Numbered from the stretch's first letter, positions 1-9,127 are shown. The stretch is 61,143 nucleotides of DNA from Thermobifida fusca NBRC 14071 = JCM 3263 (GCF_001592045.1 NZ_BCWB01000001.1:1-61143); one strand, 5' to 3'. The notes: generated by a model not told the origin, from the letters alone. Program-made: numbers and translations.

Positions 1-80
1 GCTAGAAGATCAGTTAAGAACGATCTGTGATGGGAGGATGGCGCTTCCTCCCCAGGGCTGAAGCCCGGGGTCTCCGCGCC
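1..80 (+). mobile_element. IS200/IS605-type right-end hairpin (partial element)
   Basis: Two consecutive hairpins are visible: GGGAGGA/TCCTCCC around 34-53, and CCCC-GGGCT-GA-AGCCC-GGGG around 51-70, flanked by 'gcgcttcct' and 'tctccgcgc'. This arrangement is typical of the right ends of actinobacterial IS200/IS605-family elements, whose tnpB transcripts end in an omega-RNA-like structure. The tnpB gene, if present, would lie left of the window and read rightwards. Only the end is seen, so the call rests on hairpin shape and flanking words. Confidence 0.5.
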
Positions 81-106
81 AGAAGAACGATGAGTATGGC
101 CCTGCC

Positions 107-317
107 GGTCCATCCCCACGTGCGTGGGGCTCACGTGCCCGTCTGGAGGCGGAGCACCGCCGCGTGCGGTCCATCCCCACGTGCGTGGGGCTCACTCGTC
201 GATGATCCGGTCCAGCGCGCCGCTGTTTGGTCCATCCCCACGTGCGTGGGGCTCACAGGGCGCCGCCGAGGAGGACCAGGAGCGCGCGCGGTCCATCCCC
301 ACGTGCGTGGGGCTCAC
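107..317 (-). CRISPR. Type I-E CRISPR array, four repeats
   Basis: Four identical 28-base repeats lie at 107-134, 168-195, 229-256 and 290-317, with three 33-base spacers, giving an exact 61-base period. Each repeat carries the inverted core CCCCACG-TGCGTGGGG. Read on the minus strand it begins GTGAGCCCCACG and ends in GATGGACC, resembling the 3' crRNA handle of type I-E repeats. This suggests transcription leftwards with the leader right of 317. No cas genes are in the window. The left edge abuts the transposon-like hairpin at 1-80, so the array may have been longer. Confidence 0.93.
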
Positions 318-1185
318 CGAAGCTGACCTGCAATTTCGCGAGGCGTTATCTCCTCGTTATCTGGATTGTGGGCAGCTTCGCCATACACGACACTCTAAAC
401 CGTTTTCCCGAGCATCGTCCCCTCAATGGCGCCATGAGGGGCCGTCGGGGGATTCGAACCACACCACATGGCCCTGCGGTCCCACCGTCAGCCCGAACTC
501 TGACACTTCCGGGCGGCCGCGCTGGACCCACCAGGCGTGGGCCTGCTCGAGTTCCCCCCACAGCCTGCGAGGGCCGCCCTACTCGACGCGGTCTGGGTAA
601 ACGCGCGCCCATGAAGGCGAATCAGTAGCCGACAGCCACACGTCAGGACGTTCGCGCTGCTCCGCAAGCTGTAATTCCAGTGCAGCACCAGACGACAACA
701 ACACCTGACTCCACTGTGTGTGGCGGCACCCAGGTCGGAGCAGCCCTCGTCAGCTTCCCTAGCAGTGAGTTCATGTACGGCGCACCCATCACCTGGGCAC
801 GTGGTAGTCCCCCGCGCTGGTCCCAACCCCAGACGACTGCATAGAACGCTGGTGCTTGGAATTCCCAATGGACCTCATGCCCGTAACCTTCTCTTGACGT
901 CGGGAAGCCACGTTTCAACGAGGGGACCTCGGCTCCCGCAATGCCCACGGCATCTGCGGGTGGACCTGCGCACCCTTGAGAAGGAGACCGGCAGTCGGTG
1001 TCTCAGGGAAGACGGTGCTGGTTCTGTCTTGTCGCACCCTGTTGAACGAAGAGCTTGACTGATCTGCCTGTGGACGGAAGGACAGGATTTCAAAAACCGA
1101 GGAAATCCCATCCGCATCCACCCCGTTAGAACCAGAACTCCCCACTTTTCAGCGCATCCCTCTCACTGGAAACAGAGGTGTCCGG
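318..1185. other. Gene-poor stretch right of the CRISPR array
   Basis: About 870 bases without a convincing gene. The first 100 bases are less GC-rich and would be the leader if the array reads leftwards. A tRNA-3'-end-like piece is listed separately. Short open frames exist but lack clear third-position bias or recognisable domains, so the region looks like decayed accessory DNA. Confidence 0.5.
441..460 (-). other. tRNA 3'-end-like fragment (possible old attachment site)
   Basis: Read on the minus strand this is GGTTCGAATCCCCCGACGGC, which contains the T-loop consensus GGTTCGAATCCC and resembles the 3' quarter of a tRNA. Only three of five T-stem pairs form, and no complete cloverleaf can be traced upstream. 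It is therefore a fragment, not a functional tRNA. Integrases often leave such pieces, and a tyrosine recombinase gene lies at 3062-4093, but the link is inference. Confidence 0.35.
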
Positions 1186-1818
1186 ATGGGATTGGTGGGC
1201 TTTCGGAAACTCCTGAGCGTGGTCGGGATCCTCTTGTTTCTTGGCATTGTCCCTGTCCCTGCCCTGATGATCAGCGGTGATCTCGGAGAAACTGAACGGT
1301 TTGAGCTCGGCGTGGTAGGCGCAGGGGTTTCCGGCTTGGCCCCGCTGATTCTCTTCAGCAAAACCAAGACCGGTGGTGAGGCGGGTGAGGGCAGCGGCGA
1401 GGAGAACGAAACGTCGTGGCAGCTCTTGTCTGTCCTTGGCGCCGTGTTGTGGTTGTGCATGTTCCCTGCCATGACAGTGATCGATCTCGCTCAAGGGTCC
1501 GGCCCGCTCATCCTCAGCGCGACAGGTGTGGGGGTTGTCGGTTTCTTCATGATGCTCGTTGGCGAGGTCAGTCTGAGGAGGAGCGCGAGCACCGGTGAGG
1601 GAGAGGCGCAAACGGGGTGGAGAAAATTCCGAGGGTTGCTGGACACCATCGGATCCGGTTTGTTTCCCGGTGCGCTCTCCGCTGTGATCCTCGGCTTCTA
1701 CTTTGAAGGAGGTGAGTGGTTCGCGATCAGCATGTTGGCCGTGGCAGTGCTGGCATTCCTCATCTCCGGTAGGAGAGGCAGTGGTGATGCGGAGGACGAC
1801 GGTGACGGTGGTGAGTGA
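1186..1818 (+). CDS. Multi-pass membrane protein, unknown function
   Basis: A 210-residue protein with about five or six hydrophobic segments (roughly residues 9-29, 40-58, 77-96, 104-126, 155-172 and 176-193). Acidic hydrophilic stretches lie near residues 62-75, and the tail is acidic (DAEDDGDGGE). I do not recognise the family. The ATG at 1186 has only a weak upstream AGAGGTG. It stands alone on the plus strand, about 180 bases ahead of the PaiB-like gene, in a region with mobile-element traces. Confidence 0.7.
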   Translation: MGLVGFRKLLSVVGILLFLGIVPVPALMISGDLGETERFELGVVGAGVSGLAPLILFSKTKTGGEAGEGSGEENETSWQLLSVLGAVLWLCMFPAMTVIDLAQGSGPLILSATGVGVVGFFMMLVGEVSLRRSASTGEGEAQTGWRKFRGLLDTIGSGLFPGALSAVILGFYFEGGEWFAISMLAVAVLAFLISGRRGSGDAEDDGDGGE

Positions 1819-1998
1819 ACTCTCCGCCGGGACCGGTTTGTCGAAGTCAGGGCGAGGAGTTGGCACCGGCAGCGTCCACCAGTGGCCTGCAGCGTTGTCG
1901 TTGAAGGCTACGGTCCGAAAAGGCGTGGCGTGGGAGGTTCTGCTGCGGTACCGTTCCTCGACCGGGTGCGCTCTGCCCGCCTTTTGAGGAGGTTTGAC

Positions 1999-2646
1999 GT
2001 GCTCATCCACCCCTGGGATGCCGCCTTGGACGACGCCGAGTGGCAGGCCTGGCTCGCTGAAGGCCATGACTTCGGCCAGCTCTGTGTTAATGGATTGCCG
2101 GGCCAGCCGCCTTTCGTTGTGCCTACCCATTTCGTTCGCGACGGGGACGCTTTACTGGTCCACCTTGCTCGCGCTAACCCGGTCTGGGCGGCGCTTGAAC
2201 GCGACCCCAACGTTGTCGTCACTGTCGTCGGTGATTATGCCTTTGTGCCCGGCACGTGGCGTGCCGCGGCAGGATCCCCGCCGCAGGAGGGGGTTCCCAC
2301 CAGCTACTATGCGGCCGTTCAGTTCATCTGCCGGGCCGACATCGTCGACGACGCCGAGGGGAAGGCTGAACTGTTGCGCCGCCAAATGGACTACTTCCAG
2401 CCTGACGGCAATTCTGCTGACGTCGTCGTCGGCCAGCCTCCCTACGGTCGGATGCTGTCCGGTATTCGCGGTTTGCGCCTGCAGGTCACGCAGGTGCGGG
2501 CCAAGTTCAAGTACGACGACCATAAGCCTGTGGCGCACCGCACTATGGCTGCTGATCGGCTTGTCGCACGCGGCCGGGGCTTGGATGCGGCTGCTGCCCG
2601 CCAGCAGCGGCGCCGGCTGGACCGTATCGGCCCTTGGAAATCCTGA
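1999..2646 (+). CDS. PaiB-like FMN-binding protein
   Basis: A 215-residue protein starting at GTG 1999, chosen because AGGAGG sits 6 bases upstream and it begins directly with LIHPWDAALDDAEW. The segments PTHF (about residue 38) and DYAFVPGTW, then GVPTSYYAAVQ and LLRRQMDYFQP, follow the pattern of PaiB-type FMN-binding proteins, which share the split-barrel flavin fold. Known members are flavoproteins, some described as negative regulators of sporulation or protease genes. Whether this one regulates transcription cannot be told from the sequence. An in-frame upstream extension exists but lacks a ribosome-binding site. Confidence 0.82.
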   Translation: MLIHPWDAALDDAEWQAWLAEGHDFGQLCVNGLPGQPPFVVPTHFVRDGDALLVHLARANPVWAALERDPNVVVTVVGDYAFVPGTWRAAAGSPPQEGVPTSYYAAVQFICRADIVDDAEGKAELLRRQMDYFQPDGNSADVVVGQPPYGRMLSGIRGLRLQVTQVRAKFKYDDHKPVAHRTMAADRLVARGRGLDAAAARQQRRRLDRIGPWKS

Positions 2647-3061
2647 CCCCCTGGCCCGCGGCACTCTGCTGTCCCAGGTTGTGCCCGCGTGCCCGCAGTC
2701 GCTAGGGGAGTCATTCTCTGGTGGCGCTGTGCGGATGGGCTGTCGACGGCTATCCCCACCTGCAGCGCGGCCTGCCCGCCGCGTATGGGTGTGTAATCGT
2801 CCCATCCTGCTGCCTGGGTCAGGGGCGTGTTCTGGGCATGGCTCACCGGGGGCTGCCTGAAAGCAGTGCGCTCGGCCGCCGTGTACGGAATCCGCGTCGT
2901 GTCCCGGTTTTCTTGCATAAGATGTGCCGGGTGGGACGTGCGTGGTGGACAGGAATGGCTGGGACACTCCGCAACGGTCGGGTTTGTGCCTGCGTGTCCG
3001 CCAGGTGTCTCAAGATTCAGGGGAAACGATTCTTTGGCGGCATTGCGAGGAAGGACTGTCG
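2647..3061. other. Intergenic stretch before the recombinase gene
   Basis: About 415 bases. Overlapping open frames run through it but none shows a recognisable domain or clear codon bias. An AGGAAGG-like ribosome-binding site lies just before 3062. Confidence 0.4.
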
Positions 3062-4093
3062 ATGACCGCTTCCCGCGCTGACGGCCCGCTCATACCCGCC
3101 CATGCTCCCGCTCCGATCACCAGCAGCGGGGAACTGAGTGCTACTGCGGCCGCGCGTATCGCCGAAAGCTGGACGCCGAACACGCGTGCTGCCTATCGGC
3201 GGGACTGGGCTGCTTTCCAAGAGTGGTGCGCCCGCGAAAACCGCAGTCCGCTTCCCGCGTCTGCTGCCACGCTCGCCACCTATCTTGACGCGCTTACCCA
3301 CGCTGTTCCGCCGCCTGCTCCTGCCACCCTTGACCGGATGCTGGGCACTATCCAGTCCCACCACACCGCGCTTGGCCTGCCGCTCGACACTAAACCTGCC
3401 CGCATGGTGCTGCGCGCCTATCGCAGGGAGCGTGCGCAAGCCGGATATGAGCCGCGTCGCGCTCCTGCGCTCACGGTGGAACAGTTGCGTGCCATGGTTG
3501 AGGCCACTAGCGACGACCTTGCTGGGCTGCGGGACCGCACTCTTTGCCTGTTGGGTTTTGCGATGATGGCCCGCCGTAGCGAGCTGGCTGGCTTGGATAT
3601 CGCTGATGTGCGCGCGGTTTCCGAAGGGCTTCAGGTGCGGGTGCGCACCTCTAAAACTGACCGGGAGTCGGCTGGCGCGATTGTTGCTGTTCCCTATGGT
3701 TCTCTGGCGCGCACTTGCCCGGTGCGTACCACGCTGGCGTGGATTGATGCGCTGCGGGAACGTGGTATCACTGACGGTCCGCTGCTGCGTGCGGTGGACC
3801 GGTATGGGCGGCCTGCGGGAAGCCCGGGGGCTGCTTTGCGTGGTTCAGGGCGGATGAGCGGTGCCGGGATCAATCACATCATCAAGACTCTCGCTCGTCG
3901 CGCGGGGATCGATGCGCCGATCACTGCGCATTCTCTGCGGGCGGGTGCGGCGACTGCGGCCGCTGAGGCTCGGGTGCCTCGTGCTTATATTGCCCGGCAG
4001 GGGCGCTGGTCGCCGAACTCGTCCGTTGTCGATACCTATATTCGTCCCGCGGATGCGTGGCACGACAACCCCATGCGTCACGTGGGCCTTTGA
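3062..4093 (+). CDS. Tyrosine recombinase / phage-type integrase
   Basis: A 343-residue tyrosine recombinase starting at ATG 3062, preceded by AGGAAGGACTGTCG. The N-terminal half (about 25-125) looks like the SAM-like core-binding domain. The C-terminal half carries every catalytic residue: R172 in ARRSELAGL, K198 in TSKTDRE, H290 and R293 in HSLRAGAATAA, W316 in RQGRWSPNSSV, and Y326 in VVDTYIRP. The gene therefore looks functional. No excisionase or att repeats are obvious beside it. It is probably a chromosomal orphan or the remnant of an integrated element, like the neighbouring CRISPR/IS zone. XerC/D is less likely because the sequence is divergent. Confidence 0.92.
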   Translation: MTASRADGPLIPAHAPAPITSSGELSATAAARIAESWTPNTRAAYRRDWAAFQEWCARENRSPLPASAATLATYLDALTHAVPPPAPATLDRMLGTIQSHHTALGLPLDTKPARMVLRAYRRERAQAGYEPRRAPALTVEQLRAMVEATSDDLAGLRDRTLCLLGFAMMARRSELAGLDIADVRAVSEGLQVRVRTSKTDRESAGAIVAVPYGSLARTCPVRTTLAWIDALRERGITDGPLLRAVDRYGRPAGSPGAALRGSGRMSGAGINHIIKTLARRAGIDAPITAHSLRAGAATAAAEARVPRAYIARQGRWSPNSSVVDTYIRPADAWHDNPMRHVGL

Positions 4094-4350
4094 GCACTGC
4101 GGCTGCGCCTAGCCCTGGCCTGGAAGGCAGCGCGGGTTTCGTGGGGTGAGTTGGCGCGCGGTGGACCGTCTGCTGTTCTTTTCCTGTGGGCTGCGGGCAG
4201 TCCGGGAGGAGCGGTCTGGGCTTCCCTGAAACAGAACGCTGTGTGGGGGTAGTGCCCTGGGTGGGGAGGGGAGGCCTATGGGAACACCTGGAGTCTGTGA
4301 CCGGTTTCGACTCGGGTAAGCAGCCTTGCGCGTGGAAAGAAGGCAGCGCC

Positions 4351-6117
4351 GTGCCTAGCGACCATCAGCCGCATCCAGTCTCGTTTTCCGCATCGGAGCA
4401 GGACTTGCCGCGTAAAGTCCTGTCCGGGCTCAAAATCGGGGTGTACGTGACTAATGACCGCGAACAGATCATTGCGGTCAACCCTCGTGGGGAGAAACTT
4501 CTCGGTCGCTCTGAGTCCGCCATGATAGGGCGTAACGCCCATGACCTGCTGCATCGGGCTGAAGGCGGGGCTCTGCTGCCTCGTTCCCAATGCCCGCTGA
4601 TGAAAGCCTTCCTGCAAGGACAGAGCGCCTACGGTGGCAACAAGTGGTTCCTGCGTGGTGACGGCGCCCTGCTGCCCGTGATCTGGTTGACCGCCCCGTA
4701 CCGCATTAACAGGGACACTACGGGGGCGCTGGTGTTGTTCCATCCCCGTGACCCGCGGGGTGACCCCTCTTCTGAGGAGGTTCCTGTCGACCAGATGACA
4801 ACGCTGACCGACCTTGCTGACAGTCTTTCCCTGATCGCCGAGGTCACTTCGGTGCTGACGTCTACTTTGCAGGTCAGGGAAGCGCTGTGGCTGCTGGCGC
4901 GGCAGGTCACGCCTCGTCTTGCGGACTGGGTCGTTATTGACCTGCTCAACGAGATAGGGGAACTGGAGCGGGCGCTTGTGGTCCACCACGAAAACGGGCG
5001 GCATATCCGTCGGGAAGAGATGCAGGGGCCGCTGCCACCCGTTTCAGAAACCTCTTTGATGCCGCTGTCGCGGGTGCTGCGCGGGGCGTCGACGACTCGG
5101 GTCAGTCTCCGCGACTACCAGCGTCCCCCCGACACGGGTTTGGCCATGGCTCAGCGGACGCTGTTTGAACGCACCCGGATTCACGCGGCCATCACCGCGC
5201 CGCTGCGGGGGCCGCGCGGCGCCATTCTGGGGGCGCTCACTTTGGGGCGTGCCGATCAGCTCCACGATTTCACCAGCACCGAGTTGGCGTTGGTCGACGA
5301 CTTGGCCCGTCAGGCCGGGCTGGCTATCGACAATGCGCGACTGTATGAGCGTCAGCAGCGGGTCACCGAAACCATGCAGCGGTATCTGCTGTCGCCGCTT
5401 CCCGAAACGGTTTTGGTGAAGATGGCGGTGCGCTACCATCCTGCGCCTGATGCCTCCCACGTGGGTGGGGACTGGTATGACGCTTTTCGTCTTCAAGACG
5501 GCACCCCTGCTCTGGTTATCGGGGATGTGGCGGGCCACGACTTGCAGGCCGCGTCTCACATGGCGCAGATCCGCAACATGCTGCGGGCGTTGGCGTGGGA
5601 CCGTGACGAGCCGCCCAGCAGTATCGTCAGCCGGTTGGACCACGCGTTGGGGCACATCAGTGAAGTCTCCATGGCCACCATGGTTTTTGCGCGGCTTGAA
5701 GAAGACGGTTCTGAAGGGCGGCGGGTTTTGCGGTGGACGAACGCTGGCCACCTGCCGCCGTTGCTGGTGTTGCGGGACGGGCAGGCCCGTTTCCTCGACG
5801 AGCACCACGACCTGTTGTTGGGTGCTGAGACGGATATTCCGCGCACCGACTCCGCTGTTGAACTGCCGGTGGCGAGTACGGTCGTGTTCTATACCGACGG
5901 GCTTATCGAATCCACCCGCCACGGTCTGGACGAGGGTATGGCGCAGCTGCGTCAGCATGCTGCCGAGCTCGTCCACCACGAGCTCGACGACTTTTGTGAC
6001 CTGCTCATTGAGCGCGTCCGCCCTGAGGACAACGATGACGATGTCGCTGTGATCGTGATCCGGGTTCCTGAATCCCCCGTGATTCCGCCAAGCCGGCCTT
6101 CCTCCCACACGCTTTAA
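4351..6117 (+). CDS. PAS-GAF-SpoIIE (PP2C) serine phosphatase
   Basis: A 588-residue cytoplasmic signalling protein. Residues about 20-130 form a PAS domain (GVYVTNDREQIIAVN), about 150-345 a GAF domain ending in LARQAGLAIDNARLYE, and about 360-575 a SpoIIE-type PP2C phosphatase. Metal-binding signatures are GGDWYD, IGDVAGHD, FYTDGLIES and the terminal DDDVAVIVI. Such proteins dephosphorylate anti-sigma-factor antagonists in response to ligands bound by PAS/GAF. No partner kinase or antagonist is adjacent. GTG 4351 is chosen because GAAAGAAGGC precedes it and the protein then starts just before the PAS domain; the frame stays open upstream to 4186. Confidence 0.9.
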   Translation: MPSDHQPHPVSFSASEQDLPRKVLSGLKIGVYVTNDREQIIAVNPRGEKLLGRSESAMIGRNAHDLLHRAEGGALLPRSQCPLMKAFLQGQSAYGGNKWFLRGDGALLPVIWLTAPYRINRDTTGALVLFHPRDPRGDPSSEEVPVDQMTTLTDLADSLSLIAEVTSVLTSTLQVREALWLLARQVTPRLADWVVIDLLNEIGELERALVVHHENGRHIRREEMQGPLPPVSETSLMPLSRVLRGASTTRVSLRDYQRPPDTGLAMAQRTLFERTRIHAAITAPLRGPRGAILGALTLGRADQLHDFTSTELALVDDLARQAGLAIDNARLYERQQRVTETMQRYLLSPLPETVLVKMAVRYHPAPDASHVGGDWYDAFRLQDGTPALVIGDVAGHDLQAASHMAQIRNMLRALAWDRDEPPSSIVSRLDHALGHISEVSMATMVFARLEEDGSEGRRVLRWTNAGHLPPLLVLRDGQARFLDEHHDLLLGAETDIPRTDSAVELPVASTVVFYTDGLIESTRHGLDEGMAQLRQHAAELVHHELDDFCDLLIERVRPEDNDDDVAVIVIRVPESPVIPPSRPSSHTL

Positions 6118-6137
6118 CCCCCGTGGTTCGGGGTTTT
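6118..6137 (+). terminator. Terminator after the SpoIIE-type phosphatase
   Basis: Stem CCCCG (6119-6123) pairs with CGGGG (6129-6133) around a TGGTT loop and is followed by TTTT. It lies directly after the stop codon of the phosphatase gene. Confidence 0.55.
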
Positions 6138-6517
6138 CCAAACCCCAGGGGCAGGCATGGAGTGAGCTGCGCATGATGCCGGTGGCGTGTTTCCGGGGTG
6201 GGGCCGCAGGGTTTGGTGCAGGCACGACTGGGTGCCTGCTACGGGGGTGTGTTCGGGGAAGGTGGGCTATTCCAGGGGTGTGGCCGTGGCGGCGGGTGGC
6301 TTTGTGGGTGTTGGCAATGATCCCCGCCAGTATGTGACCGGATATTGGGTGAGTGGGCCCGCGGGGGAGCGGTGCTCCCGGCGCGGTGCCTGACAGTGGT
6401 GAACCTTAGAGGCCGCGTGTTTGTGCGGTCGGGTGACGACTTCACGGTGCTCGCTGCGGGGCGGGTTTCGTGGAGGGTGGTGCGGTCACGAGCCCTTTTT
6501 CCGGGGGGGGGAGGGTT
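6138..6517. other. Intergenic stretch, G-rich
   Basis: About 380 bases between the phosphatase and the VOC gene, which point towards each other. It is G-rich with no gene or clear structure visible apart from the terminator at its left edge. Confidence 0.4.
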
Positions 6518-6832
6518 TCAGACCACGTGAAGGTCGACTTTGCGGCCGTCCGGGTCGGTCAAGATATGGTGTCCGGCTTCCAGGGGTGTTTGAAGCAAAG
6601 TCTTGTCAACGCGGAAGCCGAGTCGTGTGATACCCGTGCGGCGTTCGGGGGAGGCGGGGTAGATCTCGAATACGGAACCGTCGTCGAGTACGGCCGCGTA
6701 GTGCTGTGGTCCTTGACCGTGTTGTTCACGGGCAAAACACAGTCCCAGGGCACTGTAGAAGGCGCGGCACTCTTCCATGCGGTCGCTGTAGAGGACGAGA
6801 AGGGTAAGGCGTGCGCTTTCTGCTGCCGTCAT
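6518..6832 (-). CDS. Glyoxalase/VOC-family protein
   Basis: A 104-residue single-domain protein of the vicinal-oxygen-chelate fold. It starts LTLLVLYSDRMEECRAFYSALG, has a middle strand VLDDGSVFEIYPA, and ends with the characteristic ILTDPDGRKVDLHV. Typical members are metal-dependent glyoxalases, dioxygenases or antibiotic-binding proteins; the substrate here is unknown. At just over 100 residues it is one module and would act as a dimer. AAAGGAG sits correctly before ATG 6832. It stands alone, facing the phosphatase gene. Confidence 0.85.
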   Translation of the reverse strand: MTAAESARLTLLVLYSDRMEECRAFYSALGLCFAREQHGQGPQHYAAVLDDGSVFEIYPASPERRTGITRLGFRVDKTLLQTPLEAGHHILTDPDGRKVDLHVV

Positions 6833-7665
6833 GGAGTCTCCTTTGCGTTGCGTGGTTGTTCGTCTCCAGCAACTTAGTCCGGTTCGGTTTTTTCGGCATG
6901 GGGCTGAGCTTCGGGAGAACAGTGTCGTTGCGGGTGGCGTGGCGGCTTATAGGGGTGGCCGGAATGGGTCGCTGCAGCGTCTCGTCGCCGATTGGTGCGT
7001 TCGCATGACTTGACTCGTGGTCATTGCGCTGGTGGGGAGCGCGAGATTCGTGGCAGCGGAGGGCCGGAGACGTGGGTTTGTGCCGCGTATCTGCATGCGG
7101 CGAGTGTCCACGACCGCATGCCAGTCTTTCCTTGCAGTAGGTGATTGCGGGATAACGTAGGGCTTCCTTGCGGTGGAAAGGGTCGCGCTGGAGAGCAATC
7201 CCCCAAGCTCTACCCGGGAAGATTTGTTCCCTGGATGGGCCCTCGTCCTCCTTGATCAGCGGAAAACCTGTGTCCCACGACTTTCGTCACGTTCCTCGGC
7301 CACTGCTGTGCGGCCAGCGTGGATTTCTCTCCTCGAGTCGGGTCCTGCCGTGCTGGAAGAACGAGCAGAACATCTCGTGGTTGTCACACCAACGGACACG
7401 GCAGATCAAGAGAACCTCAACAGTCCGATAACTTCGAAGAGAATGACGACATTTTTTGAGAATATGTCGTGAAACTCCGCATTTTTCCTTCCTCGGTATG
7501 GGGGCCTTCCTGACTGTGGTGGCTGCGGCCTTGGTAGAAGCCGCGTCGCCTCGCAGCCAGGTGAGAAAGAGGAGAGGAATGGCGTGTAGCGGCACCGCAA
7601 CCGAGTGCGGTTATGAGCAGGAGAAACACCGTTGAGGTGTGACAAGGAATGGTGAAGGAGGTGGG
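6833..7665. other. Long intergenic region with a small palindrome
   Basis: More than 800 bases between the divergently oriented VOC gene and the membrane-anchored HTH-like gene. The GC content is lower than average. ACGACAT (7446-7452) pairs with ATGTCGT (7464-7470) across an 11-base AT-rich spacer and could be an operator. A frame from about 7173 to 7472 encodes a protein-like string (ALVLLDQRKTCVPRL) but its codon bias is weak, so I do not call it a gene. Confidence 0.4.
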
Positions 7666-8850
7666 ATGGCGGAGCGGGACACGACTCCTGACACTGATTT
7701 TGAGCGGGATGCCGTCGCGCTAGCCAAGGCCCTGGATGAGTTCGCTGAAGAGCTCAGCACAGTCCTCGAACACTATGGGGCAGGCCGTAAAGCTCTGGTT
7801 CAGGCAATGGGCGTGGACCAGTCCGATTTATCAGGGTGGATGCAAGGCCACGAACAGATCCACCAGATCAAGAGTCGGCGACTTCCCGGCACGGCCGAAG
7901 TGGACGCCCTCATCAACCACACTGGCCTTCAAGAAAAGAACCCCTCCCAGGCGCGAAGGCTGAGCGAAATCACTAGGCAGGTGGAGGACCTGGCTGCCCG
8001 GCTTTCAGAACGGTATCCCCGCAGTTGGGGAAGCCAAGCCGCGCGCTGCCTGGAAGCCCAGCAGTACAGTTCTCCTGCAGAGAAGAAGGGGCAGGAAGAA
8101 CCAGCGAATTCCGGAGGGTCAGAGTCCAGCTCCCCGGCGAAAAATGCTGCGGCCGTCCCCCGACGGCTCCTGGTCCACTCACTGTTCGCCGCGATCGGTG
8201 CGGTCTGTTCGATTGCTGCAGTTGTTTATTTTCTGTCTTCAAAGGATTCGTCGACGTCTTCTTCACCGTCGGTAGCTGCACTGTCCTCCCCATCAGCGTT
8301 ACCTTCAGCCACCGCAGAGCCTTCCCCCTCGGCTTCTGTTTCACCCTCAGCGAGCCCAGAGCCCTCCTCCTCTGCGGACCTTCCCGCGACTGTGGAAGAA
8401 ACAGAAGAACCACGAGAACCGAGAGAACAGCTTTCCGTAGCCACAAAAAACTGCCGGTCGTGGGCGAGCATGATCAACGACACCGTGCAGGTGCGCCCTT
8501 GTATCAAGAAAGAAAACGGGCAGATTGCTGTTTCCGCAGAAGTCAAAGCGTTCAGCGCCGAGATAGCTGGTACAGACGTCACCGTGTGGGTCTGGTTGAT
8601 GGACCTCGATCCCGACTTGATCGACAGTCAGCAGTATCACTTGACACGGGACCCATCGACCCTGAACTCCTGCCGGGTCACCCTCGACACTCACCAGGCG
8701 CGCGAATGCGGACCTTTTTTCGTTGAACCCGCCGAGCCGGGACGCTACACGACCGCAACCACCGTCAAAAAAGACGATGAGGTTTATCCCCCCGGTTGGT
8801 CGTCCCCAAGCTTTAGCGGAACCCTCAGCCCTGGCGTGGATTGGCCTTAA
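7666..8850 (+). CDS. Membrane-anchored protein with HTH-like N-terminus
   Basis: A 394-residue protein starting at ATG 7666, with AAGGAG five bases upstream. Residues about 15-60 (ALVQAMGVDQSDLSGWMQG) read like an XRE-type helix-turn-helix. One membrane helix lies at about 172-190 (LFAAIGAVCSIAAVVYFLSS), then a Ser/Pro-rich linker (about 191-250). An extracytoplasmic C-terminal domain of about 140 residues has cysteines in NCRSW, RPCIKK, NSCRV and ARECGPF. The topology is cytoplasmic N-terminus and external C-terminus. It resembles the plan of one-component transmembrane regulators, but I recognise no named family, and DNA binding is inference. Confidence 0.75.
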   Translation: MAERDTTPDTDFERDAVALAKALDEFAEELSTVLEHYGAGRKALVQAMGVDQSDLSGWMQGHEQIHQIKSRRLPGTAEVDALINHTGLQEKNPSQARRLSEITRQVEDLAARLSERYPRSWGSQAARCLEAQQYSSPAEKKGQEEPANSGGSESSSPAKNAAAVPRRLLVHSLFAAIGAVCSIAAVVYFLSSKDSSTSSSPSVAALSSPSALPSATAEPSPSASVSPSASPEPSSSADLPATVEETEEPREPREQLSVATKNCRSWASMINDTVQVRPCIKKENGQIAVSAEVKAFSAEIAGTDVTVWVWLMDLDPDLIDSQQYHLTRDPSTLNSCRVTLDTHQARECGPFFVEPAEPGRYTTATTVKKDDEVYPPGWSSPSFSGTLSPGVDWP

Positions 8851-8886
8851 CCACCGGGTGTAGCGCCTGACACGGGTTGGGCAACG

Positions 8887-8932
8887 CGATCCTTAACCGG
8901 CCTGGCTCCTGCTCAAGGCCGGTTGAGGATCG
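8887..8932 (+). terminator. Long inverted repeat, probable terminator
   Basis: CGATCCT-T-AACCGGCCT (8887-8903) pairs with AGGCCGGTT-G-AGGATCG (8916-8932), 16 of 17 positions, around a 12-base loop. It lies 37 bases after the membrane-protein stop codon. There is no clear T-run. Confidence 0.6.
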
Positions 8933-9127
8933 AGCAGTGAGGGTGGGCCACCGTCAATAGCCTTTAGTTCTCGAGCGGGCTGTTTTCATCACGGTGAAAG
9001 CCAAAGCGGCTGGGACGTGTCCGGGTAAGGGGAGGGTGCATCGTAGCGGTGCAGGCGACGTAAGGGGCCTTGTCTGAACGGTCGTCGCCAAGACGGCAAC
9101 CAGGAAACCAGTCAGAGCTCTACTGAC

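Noticed and set aside
10-628. Several overlapping open frames across the CRISPR array and following 300 bases
   Set aside because: They run through repeats and share Arg/Pro-rich content; repeat-encoded, not genes.
643-948. Leftward frame with HEVHWEFQAPAFYAVVWGWD
   Set aside because: Protein-like words but no family, no ribosome-binding site and no clear codon bias; could be a decayed gene but not supportable.
2721-3065. 114-codon frame before the recombinase
   Set aside because: Cys/Arg-rich, no bias, overlaps the recombinase start; likely chance.
7173-7472. 99-codon frame before the membrane-anchored HTH-like gene
   Set aside because: Third positions are close to random and no domain is visible.
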